NCBI GenBank assembly: GCA_009772965.1
Contig: WPAF01000001.1
Coordinates: 1-64,000 of the forward strand
Direction: 5' to 3'
Source of the DNA: Candidatus Saganbacteria bacterium
Lineage (GTDB): Bacteria; Margulisbacteria; WOR-1; XYC2-FULL-46-14; WPAF01
Length of the DNA stretch: 64,000 bases
Shown here piece by piece: positions 29,238 through 39,328 of this stretch (position 1 is its first letter; the number at the start of each line of letters is the position of its first letter). Below the pieces are notes generated by a model. That model made no database searches. It saw nothing but the letters and a program-made list of their open reading frames with translations, and had not been told where the DNA came from. The position numbers were made by a program, and so were the translations under genes.

Positions 29238-30083
29238 TTAAGTCCCCCACTCTTTGATGTATTCTTCTAATGCCTGTTTCCATGATGGCATAGGGTTTAT
29301 TCCTAATAAGTCGAGCTTGTAATTTTTTATCGCTTCAGAAGCCGCCCTTTGCGCTGGAAGCGGGAAGCGATCAGATGAAACCGGTATAATCATTACTTCT
29401 CGTCCTAGTAACTTTACAATCTCCAATGCTATCTCATAACGACTGCAAACACCGGTATTTGCCAGATGGTACAAACCGAAATTACCGGTCTTGATAATTT
29501 TATTAATACCGCGAAGAAAATCACGGGCGAAAGTTGGGCTTCCAAACTTGTCATTCACCACTTCAATTTCATCGCGCGTTTTGCATAATTCGATGATCTT
29601 CCCGACGAACTTCTTGTCCTTAGCAGAGCCGCCGCCAATCATCCAACCAGCGCGAAAAATATAATATTTATGAAGAAGATCTCGAACAATTAGTTCCCCC
29701 TCATATTTTGCTTTGCTGTAAATGTTAAGTGGAGCGGGAGAATCAAATTCGGTGTGAATCTGCCCTGCATGGCCGTTAAATACGCCTCCCGTGCTAATAT
29801 ATATCATTACCGCATTGAATTTCTGACAAGCCAAAGCAACATTATAAGTTCCCATAGCATTTGTCCTGAAAGCATGATCTATTTCGCTTTCGCATTTATC
29901 AACATTTGTTTCCGCTGCCAAGTGTAGAACCGTAGTGGGCTTATATTTAGCAACCAAACTAAAAACCAAATCTTTGTTGGTCACATCCATCTCAGGGATA
30001 TCCGTTAAGGCCAGTTCTACGTCATGGAATATTTCTTTGACATAAGAACCGACCATCCCGTTCGCACCAGTCACTAAAATCAT
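29238..30083 (-). CDS. RmlD-like sugar-nucleotide reductase (SDR)
   Basis: LVTGANGMVGSYV; HLAAETNVDKCE; YISTGGVFNGHAGQIHTEFDSPAPLNIYSKAKYEGE. Confidence 0.83.
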   Translation of the reverse strand: MILVTGANGMVGSYVKEIFHDVELALTDIPEMDVTNKDLVFSLVAKYKPTTVLHLAAETNVDKCESEIDHAFRTNAMGTYNVALACQKFNAVMIYISTGGVFNGHAGQIHTEFDSPAPLNIYSKAKYEGELIVRDLLHKYYIFRAGWMIGGGSAKDKKFVGKIIELCKTRDEIEVVNDKFGSPTFARDFLRGINKIIKTGNFGLYHLANTGVCSRYEIALEIVKLLGREVMIIPVSSDRFPLPAQRAASEAIKNYKLDLLGINPMPSWKQALEEYIKEWGT

Positions 30084-30847
30084 TGATTTTTCTCCTTCCT
30101 CATAATTTTCTCAACTTTTTTTAGGTCCTCGATATTGTCAACACTGTAGGTTTCATGATCCGACATAACCATTTTAATTTTATAGCCATGCTCAAGCACC
30201 CTTAGCATGTCAACCGATTCGGCGATCTCGAGCGGCGTCGGCTCCAGCCGGTTAAACTTGATCAGGAAATCCCGGCGGAACGGAATGACACAAACCTGTT
30301 TTAGCATCAGGAGAGACTTGGCTCCCTTTTTCCACGAAGGAATTGGTTCACGGGAAAAATAGAGGGCAAAATTATGTTGGTCAACAACAACTTTGACTTC
30401 GTTAGGGTCATCTTGTTCGATCCGGTTTTTCAAGGTGGACATCAAATTGACCACTTGAATCAAATTATCCTCAAGTAGCGGAGCGACGGCGGAATCAATC
30501 ATCTCCGGCCGTATCATTGGCTCATCCCCCTGGATCATTACTACAATATCAACTTTTTTGCCGGTTTCTGCTTCAACTTTCACAAGACATTCTGCCGTAC
30601 GGTCGGATGCACGCACATGCTTATCTGAGGTCATAACCGCCTTCCCGCCAATCGATTGAATATAATTAGCGATTTCCTGGTCGCAGGTCGCAACGTAAAC
30701 CTCATTCAATATCCGGCTTAATTTACTCCGTTTAAAAACATGTCCCAACATCGGGACACCAAGTATCGATGCCAGCGGTTTACCTGGAAAACGAGATGAA
30801 GCCATCCGGGCAGGAATAATACCGATAATATTCTGATTGCTTTTCAT
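30080..30847 (-). CDS. KdsB-like CMP-transferase (divergent; substrate may not be Kdo)
   Basis: IGIIPARMASSRFPGKPLASILGVPMLGHVFKRS; VMTSDKHVRASDRTAE; VVMIQGDEPMI. HLGIYGY-type block replaced by QVCVIPFRRDFL. Confidence 0.82.
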   Translation of the reverse strand: MKSNQNIIGIIPARMASSRFPGKPLASILGVPMLGHVFKRSKLSRILNEVYVATCDQEIANYIQSIGGKAVMTSDKHVRASDRTAECLVKVEAETGKKVDIVVMIQGDEPMIRPEMIDSAVAPLLEDNLIQVVNLMSTLKNRIEQDDPNEVKVVVDQHNFALYFSREPIPSWKKGAKSLLMLKQVCVIPFRRDFLIKFNRLEPTPLEIAESVDMLRVLEHGYKIKMVMSDHETYSVDNIEDLKKVEKIMRKEKNQ

Positions 30848-30855
30848 GAATCCTC

Positions 30856-32757
30856 CTAACTAACCTTAATGATTGCTTTAATAACTTCACCTTTCAGGTG
30901 TTTTTTCCAAGCGAGCTCATAATCATCAAAACTGAAAATACATTGTGTCAATGCGCTCAAGTCGATCCGCTCATAAACCCTGATTGCTTCAATAAAATCT
31001 TCTCTCGTGCTGCCAACGGATCCAACCAGTGTCTTGTCAAAACAAACAAGTGATTCAAAATTATATTCCATTTTCGCGTAAGGAAGGCCGAGTAGTAATA
31101 TTTTTACCCCGGCTTTGCTTTCTGCCAGAACTTTTTTCAATGCTTCGGTTTTGCCGGTTGCTTCAATGATATAATCGTATTGCCCTAGACCGTTAAGCTC
31201 ACTAAAAGCTTTTATTTTTGGATTCTTGATGCCAGCGGTTTTTATATTATTTTTATCAAAAACATCAACTTCATAACCGGAGAGAACCATCAGCTGGGCA
31301 CAAAGGTTGCCAATTGTCCCAAAACCGATGATGGCAACTTTCCGGTGGCTCCCGTGGTCGCCGGAGGTCAATTTCCTTACGCCGCGCAGGGAGACCGCCA
31401 GCGGTTCTATCAGGCACGCTTTTTCCAACAAAGCATCGGGCATCAGCTTGTGGACAAAACGGCTGTCCATCTTCAGGTACTGCGAGTAAGCACCATTAAA
31501 ATTGAGGACACCAACTTCCTTTCTTTCCGAACAGCCAAGCGGGTTGTTGTTTTGGCAGGCCGGACACGTTCCACAGCCGAGAATACATTCACCAACGATC
31601 TTATCGCCGACTTCGAGACCATTTACTTTTTTCCCTTTGGCAGCAACCAGACCAGAAAACTCATGTCCCGGGACGATCGGATATTTTGCCCAGCCCGAAG
31701 TATAATAAGCCAGTTTCCCCTTAAGAATATCAAGATCGGTCGAACAAACTGCAACATATTTAACGTTAACCAGCACTTCTTTGTCTCCGATTGCCGGCCT
31801 TTCCTTTATTTGGATCGAATGCTGATCCGGACCTGTGATCAAAACGCTCTTGTTAGCTTCGGGAAAATACAATTCGGTTTTTAATTCCATTGTCAGTCTG
31901 CCGACATTCCTCTGGCCGTCATAAAGTCCTTTAATTTGGAAAAATCGGTAAAGGGGCGACTGTGCAATTTTTCTTAGCAAGCGGCCATGGGTCAAGCCGT
32001 AGAAAAAATCTCGGACTATCAACAAAGCGAACAGCATCACCGCCCATCTAAAACTATGATAATAATTAGGGAAGATTGCTTGATAAGCAATTGCTTCCCG
32101 TTTGAACCGATTATAAATGTGCCGGTAATTCTCTTCGTGAATATGAATAACCTCTGCGTCAGCCTTGTAATAAATATAATGTCCCTTCTTTTGAACCTTG
32201 TGTGCCCAATCAATATCTTCAAGGCCGGGCAAACTTTCATCAAAGGGGATCCTTTCCCAAAGTGATTTTCTGATCGCCGCATTGGCATTGTTGCCAAACG
32301 ATTCTTCAACCAGTATCTTAGATTTATCTCCAAAATTGCTGCACAGATCTCTATCTTCTGACAGTTTTGTCAGATGGTTGCCTTCCTGCCTTCCATAAAC
32401 CATAGCAATCTTTTCGTCTTCAAACGGCTGGAGCATATTAGTTAGCCACATTTTGTCCTTTGGATAAGCATGTCCGCTAATAAAGATCAGGTAATCACCG
32501 GTGGCGTTACGGCAGCCAAGATTAAGCGAGCGACCGAAAGAAAAATCTTCTGGGGGAATGGTAATAATCCTGGTCTGGAAACGACGGGCAATCTCAAGTG
32601 TGTCATCGGCCGATCCCGAATCGACTATGATTGCTTCCCAGTTCTTATAATTTTGATCCTGTAACATTTTAAGCAGTTTTGCCAGATGGCGGCCTTCATT
32701 GAATGTCCGAATAATAATAGAAGCTTTGACTTTACTCACTTTATTTTCCTTAACCAA
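30856..32757 (-). CDS. Fusion: N-terminal GT2 + C-terminal zinc-dependent MDR dehydrogenase
   Basis: aa 10-250 GT2 (ASIIIRTFNEGRHLAKLL, FGRSLNLGCRNATGDYL); aa about 290-633 MDR (CSTDLDILKGK, GHEFSGLVAAKG, CILGCGTCPACQNNNPLGC, VAIIGFGTIGNL). No internal stop. Confidence 0.87.
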   Translation of the reverse strand: MVKENKVSKVKASIIIRTFNEGRHLAKLLKMLQDQNYKNWEAIIVDSGSADDTLEIARRFQTRIITIPPEDFSFGRSLNLGCRNATGDYLIFISGHAYPKDKMWLTNMLQPFEDEKIAMVYGRQEGNHLTKLSEDRDLCSNFGDKSKILVEESFGNNANAAIRKSLWERIPFDESLPGLEDIDWAHKVQKKGHYIYYKADAEVIHIHEENYRHIYNRFKREAIAYQAIFPNYYHSFRWAVMLFALLIVRDFFYGLTHGRLLRKIAQSPLYRFFQIKGLYDGQRNVGRLTMELKTELYFPEANKSVLITGPDQHSIQIKERPAIGDKEVLVNVKYVAVCSTDLDILKGKLAYYTSGWAKYPIVPGHEFSGLVAAKGKKVNGLEVGDKIVGECILGCGTCPACQNNNPLGCSERKEVGVLNFNGAYSQYLKMDSRFVHKLMPDALLEKACLIEPLAVSLRGVRKLTSGDHGSHRKVAIIGFGTIGNLCAQLMVLSGYEVDVFDKNNIKTAGIKNPKIKAFSELNGLGQYDYIIEATGKTEALKKVLAESKAGVKILLLGLPYAKMEYNFESLVCFDKTLVGSVGSTREDFIEAIRVYERIDLSALTQCIFSFDDYELAWKKHLKGEVIKAIIKVS

Positions 32758-33665
32758 ACACTTCCTGGAAAAGTTGATTTTTCATATGAATTAAATGCTT
32801 TCTTTAGTTCATCGGGATGCTTTAACCTCATATAACTACCGGACCAAAGAATTTCAAAGCTATCATTAAATGTCAAAAAAGCCTGAAGCAGATATTGTTC
32901 ATTATAAAACATGAGTTCTTCCAATACCCATTTTTTTGGATATTCAGCTGGCAGAAATATATCGTGTATGTGTACAACAACCCCCTTATTCAACCTTGGT
33001 AAAATTTCTAAATATTCATATTGAACATCGCTACCGATCTTCAATACATGGCTTGAATCAATAAAAAGGATATCATTTTCCTGCAATTCAAGAAACTTTG
33101 CCAATGGAACATTCTGAACCTCAGTTTGTAAGAGTTTTAATAACCCGGGGAAGCCTGTTTTTAGGGTTTCATTCGGATAAGGTTCAATCGCAATTAGCTC
33201 ACAATCATCACTGTTTTCCTTGTTTTTAAGTGTTGCCCGAGCAGATAAATATGTAGAATACCCCGACCCGATTTCTATTATTTTTCTGGGTTTTAAATCG
33301 CGAATCATGCAATATAATATTTCTCCATCAATTTCTTCGAAACATCTATTTTTAATATAAAAATCATAAGGATTTGTGTTTGAACCTTTTAATAACTGAA
33401 ACTGATCATATTCGATTTTGTATTTTTCGGCAAAGTCGGATAGTAAAATTACTTGCTCCTTTTCGTTCATTTTTATTCCTATCAGTTCTGATGGATACTC
33501 CCAAATTTTATCTTTAAGAGTTCTAATTTCAGGAATGGGCGAATAAAATCGATTTCTAACCAAACTAAAACCAAATAGCTGAGAAAACCAAAATATATTT
33601 CTGTATAACATCATTCCATACTTTAATCTAAATTTATCCTTCAATCTTATTATCGAGCGATACAT
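32736..33665 (-). CDS. Class I SAM-dependent methyltransferase
   Basis: PRKIIEIGSGYSTYLSARA; LFIDSSHVLKIGSDVQYEYLEILPRLNKGVVVHIHDI. ATG at 33665 fits the preceding stop better than 33764. Confidence 0.75.
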   Translation of the reverse strand: MYRSIIRLKDKFRLKYGMMLYRNIFWFSQLFGFSLVRNRFYSPIPEIRTLKDKIWEYPSELIGIKMNEKEQVILLSDFAEKYKIEYDQFQLLKGSNTNPYDFYIKNRCFEEIDGEILYCMIRDLKPRKIIEIGSGYSTYLSARATLKNKENSDDCELIAIEPYPNETLKTGFPGLLKLLQTEVQNVPLAKFLELQENDILFIDSSHVLKIGSDVQYEYLEILPRLNKGVVVHIHDIFLPAEYPKKWVLEELMFYNEQYLLQAFLTFNDSFEILWSGSYMRLKHPDELKKAFNSYEKSTFPGSVWLRKIK

Positions 33666-33666
33666 A

Positions 33667-34317
33667 TTACTCTTCAACCTCCGCAAAAGCAGTGCACGGC
33701 ATACTATCAACATCTTTAACAAACAAAGGAATAACAAATATCCTTTTAATTCTTTCGGGAACAATTTCCAGATTCAAATCTTCAATTATCATAACCTTTT
33801 TAAGCAAAATCCGATGAGCTGCTTCCCCTTTCTTGAGATGCTGGGGAGATGCTATAGAAATAGTGTCTATCCCAATTGCTTTTAACTTCGGATAATTTTT
33901 AAGAATAACATCTGTGGCTTCAGGATGCAGCCAAGGGCCATTATGTATATATGCGGATTCCTTTCTTTTTCTACCAAATCCCGTTCGGATTAAAAGCAAA
34001 TCACATTTCTTGTCTTCCCCCCCGCATAGATCATTTGCATTGATAGATTCGCCTACTTTTTTCACTATATCCAACACGCTACATCTATTAAAGATAAACT
34101 CTTTGATTTGATAATCCCCTATCTTTTTACCCCGTGGATAGAAATGATAGGGTGCATCAATATGCGTGCCATTGTGAGTAAAGATCGTAACGGAAGCCGA
34201 ACTCCAGTTATCACCTTTTTTAAAAGAATTTACCTCTTTATACTTATTACTCGGGTTATTTTCAAAAATTGGCATGTCCGGCGTTAAATCATAAGATATT
34301 TTTAAATATTTATTCAT
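33667..34317 (-). CDS. Cyclase/kynurenine-formamidase family metal-dependent hydrolase
   Basis: THNGTHIDAPYHF signature (HxGTHxDxPxH). Confidence 0.85.
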   Translation of the reverse strand: MNKYLKISYDLTPDMPIFENNPSNKYKEVNSFKKGDNWSSASVTIFTHNGTHIDAPYHFYPRGKKIGDYQIKEFIFNRCSVLDIVKKVGESINANDLCGGEDKKCDLLLIRTGFGRKRKESAYIHNGPWLHPEATDVILKNYPKLKAIGIDTISIASPQHLKKGEAAHRILLKKVMIIEDLNLEIVPERIKRIFVIPLFVKDVDSMPCTAFAEVEE

Positions 34318-35246
34318 GCTTTTCTTCCGCTTTTCAATCCTTTTAAAAGATTATTCAAAGTATTCTGATGAACATATGCCCAAGCCGCGGGACTACTATT
34401 GGCATTATGCGGCGCCAGAAGGCAATTATCCATTTTCCTTAAGGGGCTATTTTTAGAAAGGGGTTCATCCTCAAAAACATCTAATCCAGCTCCGGCAATC
34501 TTTTTTTGCCGTAATGCACTGATCAGGGATTTCTCTTCAATGATAGGCCCGCGAGCGGTATTAATGATGCAGGCAGTTGGTTTCATCAACGCGAATTCTT
34601 TTTCACCTATTAAATGAAAACTGGTAGGATTTAAGTCGCAATTAATACTTATATAATCTGATTTTTTCAGCAGATTTAATTTTGAAACCATTTCAACTCC
34701 AAATGGTCTAATCTTTTTGACATCATTACCAAGAATTTTCATTCCAAAAGATAACGCGCGCTTAATAACTGCCGTGCCAATATTGCCAACTCCAATTACA
34801 CCAAGGACACATTCTTTAAGGGAAATGCACGGTTTTTTTCTCCATTCACCTTGGCGCATTGCCACTGTGCTCCATGGAACCTTCCTGGAAAAACTCAAGA
34901 TATATGCTAAAACCGAGTCTGCAACTGGATCAGTAAACGCATTAGGAGTATTGAAAACACTGATGCCGAGTTTTTGCGCTTCAACTTTATCGATTGAATC
35001 AACACCTGTCCCCCATTTGGCTAAAACTTTAAGTTTTTTAGCTTTATGGAAAACTTTCGCAGTAAAGCGATCATCTCCACAGATAACTCCATCAATGTCT
35101 TCAATCAAATTGAGCAAATCTGCTTCCTCTAATCTTTCTTTGACAGCAGGAATAATAATCTCAATGTTATTCTCCTTAAAGAACGGACGGAACTCGTCAA
35201 TCACCGATTGCATATAAGGTGCGGAAACTAAAACTTTCCAATACAT
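34314..35246 (-). CDS. D-isomer-specific 2-hydroxyacid dehydrogenase (PGDH-like)
   Basis: KWGTGVDSIDK, LGVIGVGNIGTAVIKRA, IINTARGPIIEE, AGLDVFEDEPL, LAPHNANSS. ATG at 35246 preferred over 35300. Confidence 0.9.
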   Translation of the reverse strand: MYWKVLVSAPYMQSVIDEFRPFFKENNIEIIIPAVKERLEEADLLNLIEDIDGVICGDDRFTAKVFHKAKKLKVLAKWGTGVDSIDKVEAQKLGISVFNTPNAFTDPVADSVLAYILSFSRKVPWSTVAMRQGEWRKKPCISLKECVLGVIGVGNIGTAVIKRALSFGMKILGNDVKKIRPFGVEMVSKLNLLKKSDYISINCDLNPTSFHLIGEKEFALMKPTACIINTARGPIIEEKSLISALRQKKIAGAGLDVFEDEPLSKNSPLRKMDNCLLAPHNANSSPAAWAYVHQNTLNNLLKGLKSGRKA

Positions 35247-35250
35247 ATTA

Positions 35251-36681
35251 TCATTCACTTTGGGCAAACCGTGACTTAAGCCTATGAACGAATATTCCAA
35301 GCAAAGGCCGTGTCTCTATTAAATACTTTAGAAAATATAAACCTACAAGCCAGAACCATTTTATCCCATGGGGTAAGTATGAAACTAGCGTCCAATATCT
35401 TCGTTTGATGAAATAATGCGTCATTCGCCGTTGCATTGAGATACACTCTCTAGCCTGTTTTTGCGTCATTTTAATTGTTGGCCGAGTGTTGTAATTAGTC
35501 GTAGCCACTATTTCCTCTTCTTCCAAAAGTCCCTCTTGTTTACAGATATTATATAATTTAGTTTTCGGAAAAGGATAGAAAAATGTGCAAAGGCCGTAAT
35601 TTGGCGCAAGTATTTTATTTAATTTAAATGTCTCTTCCATTTCTTGTTTTGTTTCAAAAGGAAATCCGACAATATTAAAGGTAAATAGTTCGATCCCGGC
35701 ATCTTTTATCATTTTCGATTTCTCGATATACATTGAATTAGAATGTTTTCTATTTAAGAGCTCATTTCTTAATCTTTCATTACCACTTTCCAACCCTGAT
35801 GAGGCAACACGGCATCCACTTTTTTTCATGGCTTCAACTATCTCTGGATCTATGCACTCTATTCGCACGCATATCCTATACGGTTTTTTTATTCTTTTTT
35901 GATATTCCTCTGCAAATTTTATAAACCATGCTTTGTTAGCAATCAAAAGGTCGTCTTCAAATCCGATGAATTCAGTTTCCGGGTATTGCTCGTTCATAAA
36001 TTCAAGAAATCTAATGCTGTATTCAACAGAAGGTATCCTAAAATATCCGAGGCGAGAAGGGTAAACATTGCTCAGGATACCATTGCAGCAATAATTGCAA
36101 TTAAAAGGACAACCGCGGCTCATCATAAGGTTTAAATGCCTATTTCTTACTACAAGATTTCTATCAAAAATCGAGTAATCAGGGAAATCTAATGAAGAAA
36201 GATCATTAATAAACTGTGCAATTCGATTTTTGATTATCTGACCATTCTGTTTCCAAAAGAATCCTTCTGTGGAATAAATATCCTGATTATTATTAATATT
36301 ACTTAATAATTGTTTAATCGGCATTTCTCCCTCGCCAATACAGACACCATTTAAATCGCTGCAATTTAAAAAAACTTCTGGATCCAAAGTCGAACCAACG
36401 CCTCCTGCTATTTGCAATATCTCCGGATAAATTCCCAGTGCTTTAGAATATATTGCTAAATATTTCAATTGTGGTGATGTGCAAGAAAAAGCAACGATTG
36501 AGGGACAAAGCTTCTCTATTCTATTCCTGAAATCATTGCAACTTATTTTAGATACTATATTGAGGCAGAAAACATTAAAGCCGGCCTTTTTGATTATTGG
36601 GACAAGATAAGCAATCCCATGATTTACTCCAGTAAAACCAGATTCTATTGAAAGATTAACAAAAACGAACCTCTTGTTCAT
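35251..36681 (-). CDS. B12-binding-domain-like radical SAM protein
   Basis: MSRGCPFNCNYCCNG (CxxxCxxC) with N-terminal Rossmann-like domain. Confidence 0.88.
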   Translation of the reverse strand: MNKRFVFVNLSIESGFTGVNHGIAYLVPIIKKAGFNVFCLNIVSKISCNDFRNRIEKLCPSIVAFSCTSPQLKYLAIYSKALGIYPEILQIAGGVGSTLDPEVFLNCSDLNGVCIGEGEMPIKQLLSNINNNQDIYSTEGFFWKQNGQIIKNRIAQFINDLSSLDFPDYSIFDRNLVVRNRHLNLMMSRGCPFNCNYCCNGILSNVYPSRLGYFRIPSVEYSIRFLEFMNEQYPETEFIGFEDDLLIANKAWFIKFAEEYQKRIKKPYRICVRIECIDPEIVEAMKKSGCRVASSGLESGNERLRNELLNRKHSNSMYIEKSKMIKDAGIELFTFNIVGFPFETKQEMEETFKLNKILAPNYGLCTFFYPFPKTKLYNICKQEGLLEEEEIVATTNYNTRPTIKMTQKQARECISMQRRMTHYFIKRRYWTLVSYLPHGIKWFWLVGLYFLKYLIETRPLLGIFVHRLKSRFAQSE

Positions 36682-38587
36682 TTAATATCTCCTTTTTCTC
36701 AATTGTTTTTATTTGTGTAATAGTTTTTTTTATGGTGTCTTCAATTATATCATGGAAAAAAAGCTTGATAACGTCTGGCCAACTATTCATTATTTGATTT
36801 ATCGATTGCTTATCATTAATTGCGCTAAGTGCAAGCAATAACTCTTGTTTATTTTTAACCAAAAAAACTGCTTCAGGAAATTTAGCCATAGGATTATGGC
36901 TAAACTGTGCATGGCATATATAAATAATAGGAACAACGCCTAAAACCATCGCTTCCAGAGCTACGCTTCCACCCGTTAGTAATATCGTATCTGAAGCAGA
37001 AATATAATCATAAATTGACACTGATGGAGGTAAAATCGCAAACGAATTCTTTTCGATATTTTCTCTTAACAGCTTCTTAACCGCAGGGACAAACCCTTGA
37101 AATTCTTTGGCGTTGGGATGAAGTTTGACAAAAATGTGGATTGCGGTGCCAACTTGTGTTGCCGCCGCTAAAAGATCGCCCAACATACAGAGTGTTTCCG
37201 GTAATAATGGGGAAGTAGCAACAAAAACGATCTTTTTATTCAATGGTATAGATAATTTACGACGCAAGTCTATGCTGCTAGGCCTGTTTTTTGCATATTC
37301 AAAAAGTGGAATATAACGGATCGGACCGAAGGCAACGAGCCGCTCGGCAGGGAAACCAGCCTCAGTCATGAATTTTTGGCCTATTTCACCGTTCGTCAGT
37401 ATCTGATCCGGCAACGGAATTGTACTGGTATTAAATTCATTAGGCTGAAAAACATAATTCAGAAAATTTTTACCAAGCGCAGAATGCTGGAAGCCGAAAG
37501 TCGTCGTCTGTCGCCGTGTATTATATAGCAGTGCCCGCTCCAACGGCTGAAATTCCAGGCGGAAGAGAACGGCTTTTAGATTCCGCAGCTGATAGCGGCG
37601 CAGTGCCTTGTCAAGCAGCAGCCACTCAAATAGAACTGGATTCGTTAGCGACTTAAAGTACTCCTCCCAAAAAAATGCCGAAAGATCTTTCCCTTTAAGC
37701 TTAAAACTCAATCCAGCAAATTGCTTTAATGAATTATAGAACTTTAAGAAAAGACCGGGTGCGACAGGCGCCAAAAAGTCAGCCGGTTTAAGGAACTGTT
37801 CTAGAATTATCATTGGCCGGCTCTTAAAGAAATCCCTGCCTTTGCGAAGTTGCCGCCAATCAGCCATCAACCAGATTAGATAAGTAACCTCAGTTTGCTT
37901 CGCCAGCTCATCCGGCACTGCTTGGAGGAAAATGTCAACTGCTTTGGCTGAATACGGATTTTGCCACCATGCCGGATAGATACTGAAAATGCCGATCGCA
38001 TCAGTTTTGGGGATGCTTTTTGTTCCCGGGCTAATGGTTTTTAGCACACTTTTCCTTATGATAACTTTAATTATCTCTCTCAAAGCATAATAATAGTAAA
38101 GCAGTACAAAACGAAAACTGGCGGTTAAATTACCCCCATAGCGGGGCGGTTGCCGCTTTTTCAGAACATTTTCCATGACTTTATCGTCAAGGTAAAATAA
38201 TATCTGATCATATTGATCCCTTTCCACCACATAATGAAAACGTAAAAAGGCATAAAGGCGGTGTATTATCTTATCTGTCCAGATATTTTTCTCGCTTATA
38301 TTCAGGAACCACCAAAGATCCCGCCCTTCATGAAGAATTTCCAATCGCGGCATTTTTAGGTAAAAATTGCGCGCCTCTTTTTCTGCCCGTTTTGAAATCT
38401 CGCTGGTTTCAACTATCTGTACCCCTTCAGGTAGATACAATTGCTCAGGCGAAAGACCAAACGTCAATAGGTGATACTTTTCTCTCCCAGCAGCGTTTTT
38501 TATCTCTTTTTGCCAGTTATTTTTCAGGTTGTCAACAACAATAAATATCTTTTTATTATTTGTATCCATGCTTAAACCATTGATCAT
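36656..38587 (-). CDS. Putative GT-B glycosyltransferase / surface carbohydrate biosynthesis protein
   Basis: C-terminal ASDTILLTGGSVALEAMVLGVVPIIYI and LPETLCMLGDLLAAATQVGTAIHIFVKLHP. Confidence 0.55.
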   Translation of the reverse strand: MINGLSMDTNNKKIFIVVDNLKNNWQKEIKNAAGREKYHLLTFGLSPEQLYLPEGVQIVETSEISKRAEKEARNFYLKMPRLEILHEGRDLWWFLNISEKNIWTDKIIHRLYAFLRFHYVVERDQYDQILFYLDDKVMENVLKKRQPPRYGGNLTASFRFVLLYYYYALREIIKVIIRKSVLKTISPGTKSIPKTDAIGIFSIYPAWWQNPYSAKAVDIFLQAVPDELAKQTEVTYLIWLMADWRQLRKGRDFFKSRPMIILEQFLKPADFLAPVAPGLFLKFYNSLKQFAGLSFKLKGKDLSAFFWEEYFKSLTNPVLFEWLLLDKALRRYQLRNLKAVLFRLEFQPLERALLYNTRRQTTTFGFQHSALGKNFLNYVFQPNEFNTSTIPLPDQILTNGEIGQKFMTEAGFPAERLVAFGPIRYIPLFEYAKNRPSSIDLRRKLSIPLNKKIVFVATSPLLPETLCMLGDLLAAATQVGTAIHIFVKLHPNAKEFQGFVPAVKKLLRENIEKNSFAILPPSVSIYDYISASDTILLTGGSVALEAMVLGVVPIIYICHAQFSHNPMAKFPEAVFLVKNKQELLLALSAINDKQSINQIMNSWPDVIKLFFHDIIEDTIKKTITQIKTIEKKEILNEQEVRFC

Positions 38588-39323
38588 TTTTTAATATTTC
38601 AATCACTTTCGGAATATCTTCAGGGGTATCTACCGGCTGAGTACTAAAAGCAATAACACCTGAAGCGATTGGAATATCATTTTCGATTAGCCGCAACATG
38701 TCTATTCCCTCGATAAGTTCGAGTTTTGACTGCGGTATATCCGAAACTTTCTGCAGAAAATCTCCTCGAAAAGCCATGACACAGGTTTGACGATAAAATA
38801 TCGCCCTTTTCTTTATATCAAAAGCTGATGAGGGGATTTCTTGTCTGGTCAGATAAATTAATCGTTTATTGTTAGAGATAATCGCTTTTATGCGGTGATG
38901 ATTTGTGAGATCAGCAGGATCTTTTATTTCTTCAATAAGGTTGGAACATTCGCATATTTTATCATCTAATAATGTTTCTATAGTCATTTCAATTGCTGGT
39001 GGAGGAATAACCGGCTCATCACCCTGAACATTTATCAAAATATCTTCATGGCTGACATATCCTAGTCTTGCGGCAGCATCAGCCACTCTGTCTATTGCCG
39101 AGTGGCATTCGGCAGATGTCATAACCACTTCCGCGCCAAAAGCTTCTGCCGCCTTCAAAACTTTTTCTTCACACACAGCTAAAACCACCCTATTAATTCC
39201 TTTAGCCAAAAGAGATCTTCTATAGACATGCTCTATCATCGAAAGCCCTTCGATCATCGTTAAAGGCTTATCCGGGAATCTCCAGGAGCCCAATCTAGCC
39301 GGTATTACTATTAGTGTTCGCAT
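38556..39323 (-). CDS. KdsB-like CMP-transferase (second, divergent)
   Basis: LIVIPARLGSWRFPDKPLTMIEGLSMIEHVYRRS; VMTSAECHSAIDRVA; LINVQGDEPVI; QTCVMAFRGDFL; EGIDMLRLIE. Confidence 0.8.
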   Translation of the reverse strand: MRTLIVIPARLGSWRFPDKPLTMIEGLSMIEHVYRRSLLAKGINRVVLAVCEEKVLKAAEAFGAEVVMTSAECHSAIDRVADAAARLGYVSHEDILINVQGDEPVIPPPAIEMTIETLLDDKICECSNLIEEIKDPADLTNHHRIKAIISNNKRLIYLTRQEIPSSAFDIKKRAIFYRQTCVMAFRGDFLQKVSDIPQSKLELIEGIDMLRLIENDIPIASGVIAFSTQPVDTPEDIPKVIEILKNDQWFKHGYK

Positions 39324-39328
39324 ATTAA

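Noticed and set aside
30080-30847. Plain kdsB (Kdo activation) annotation
   Set aside because: Substrate-side motifs deviate and no kdsA/C/D are present, so only the family-level call is kept.
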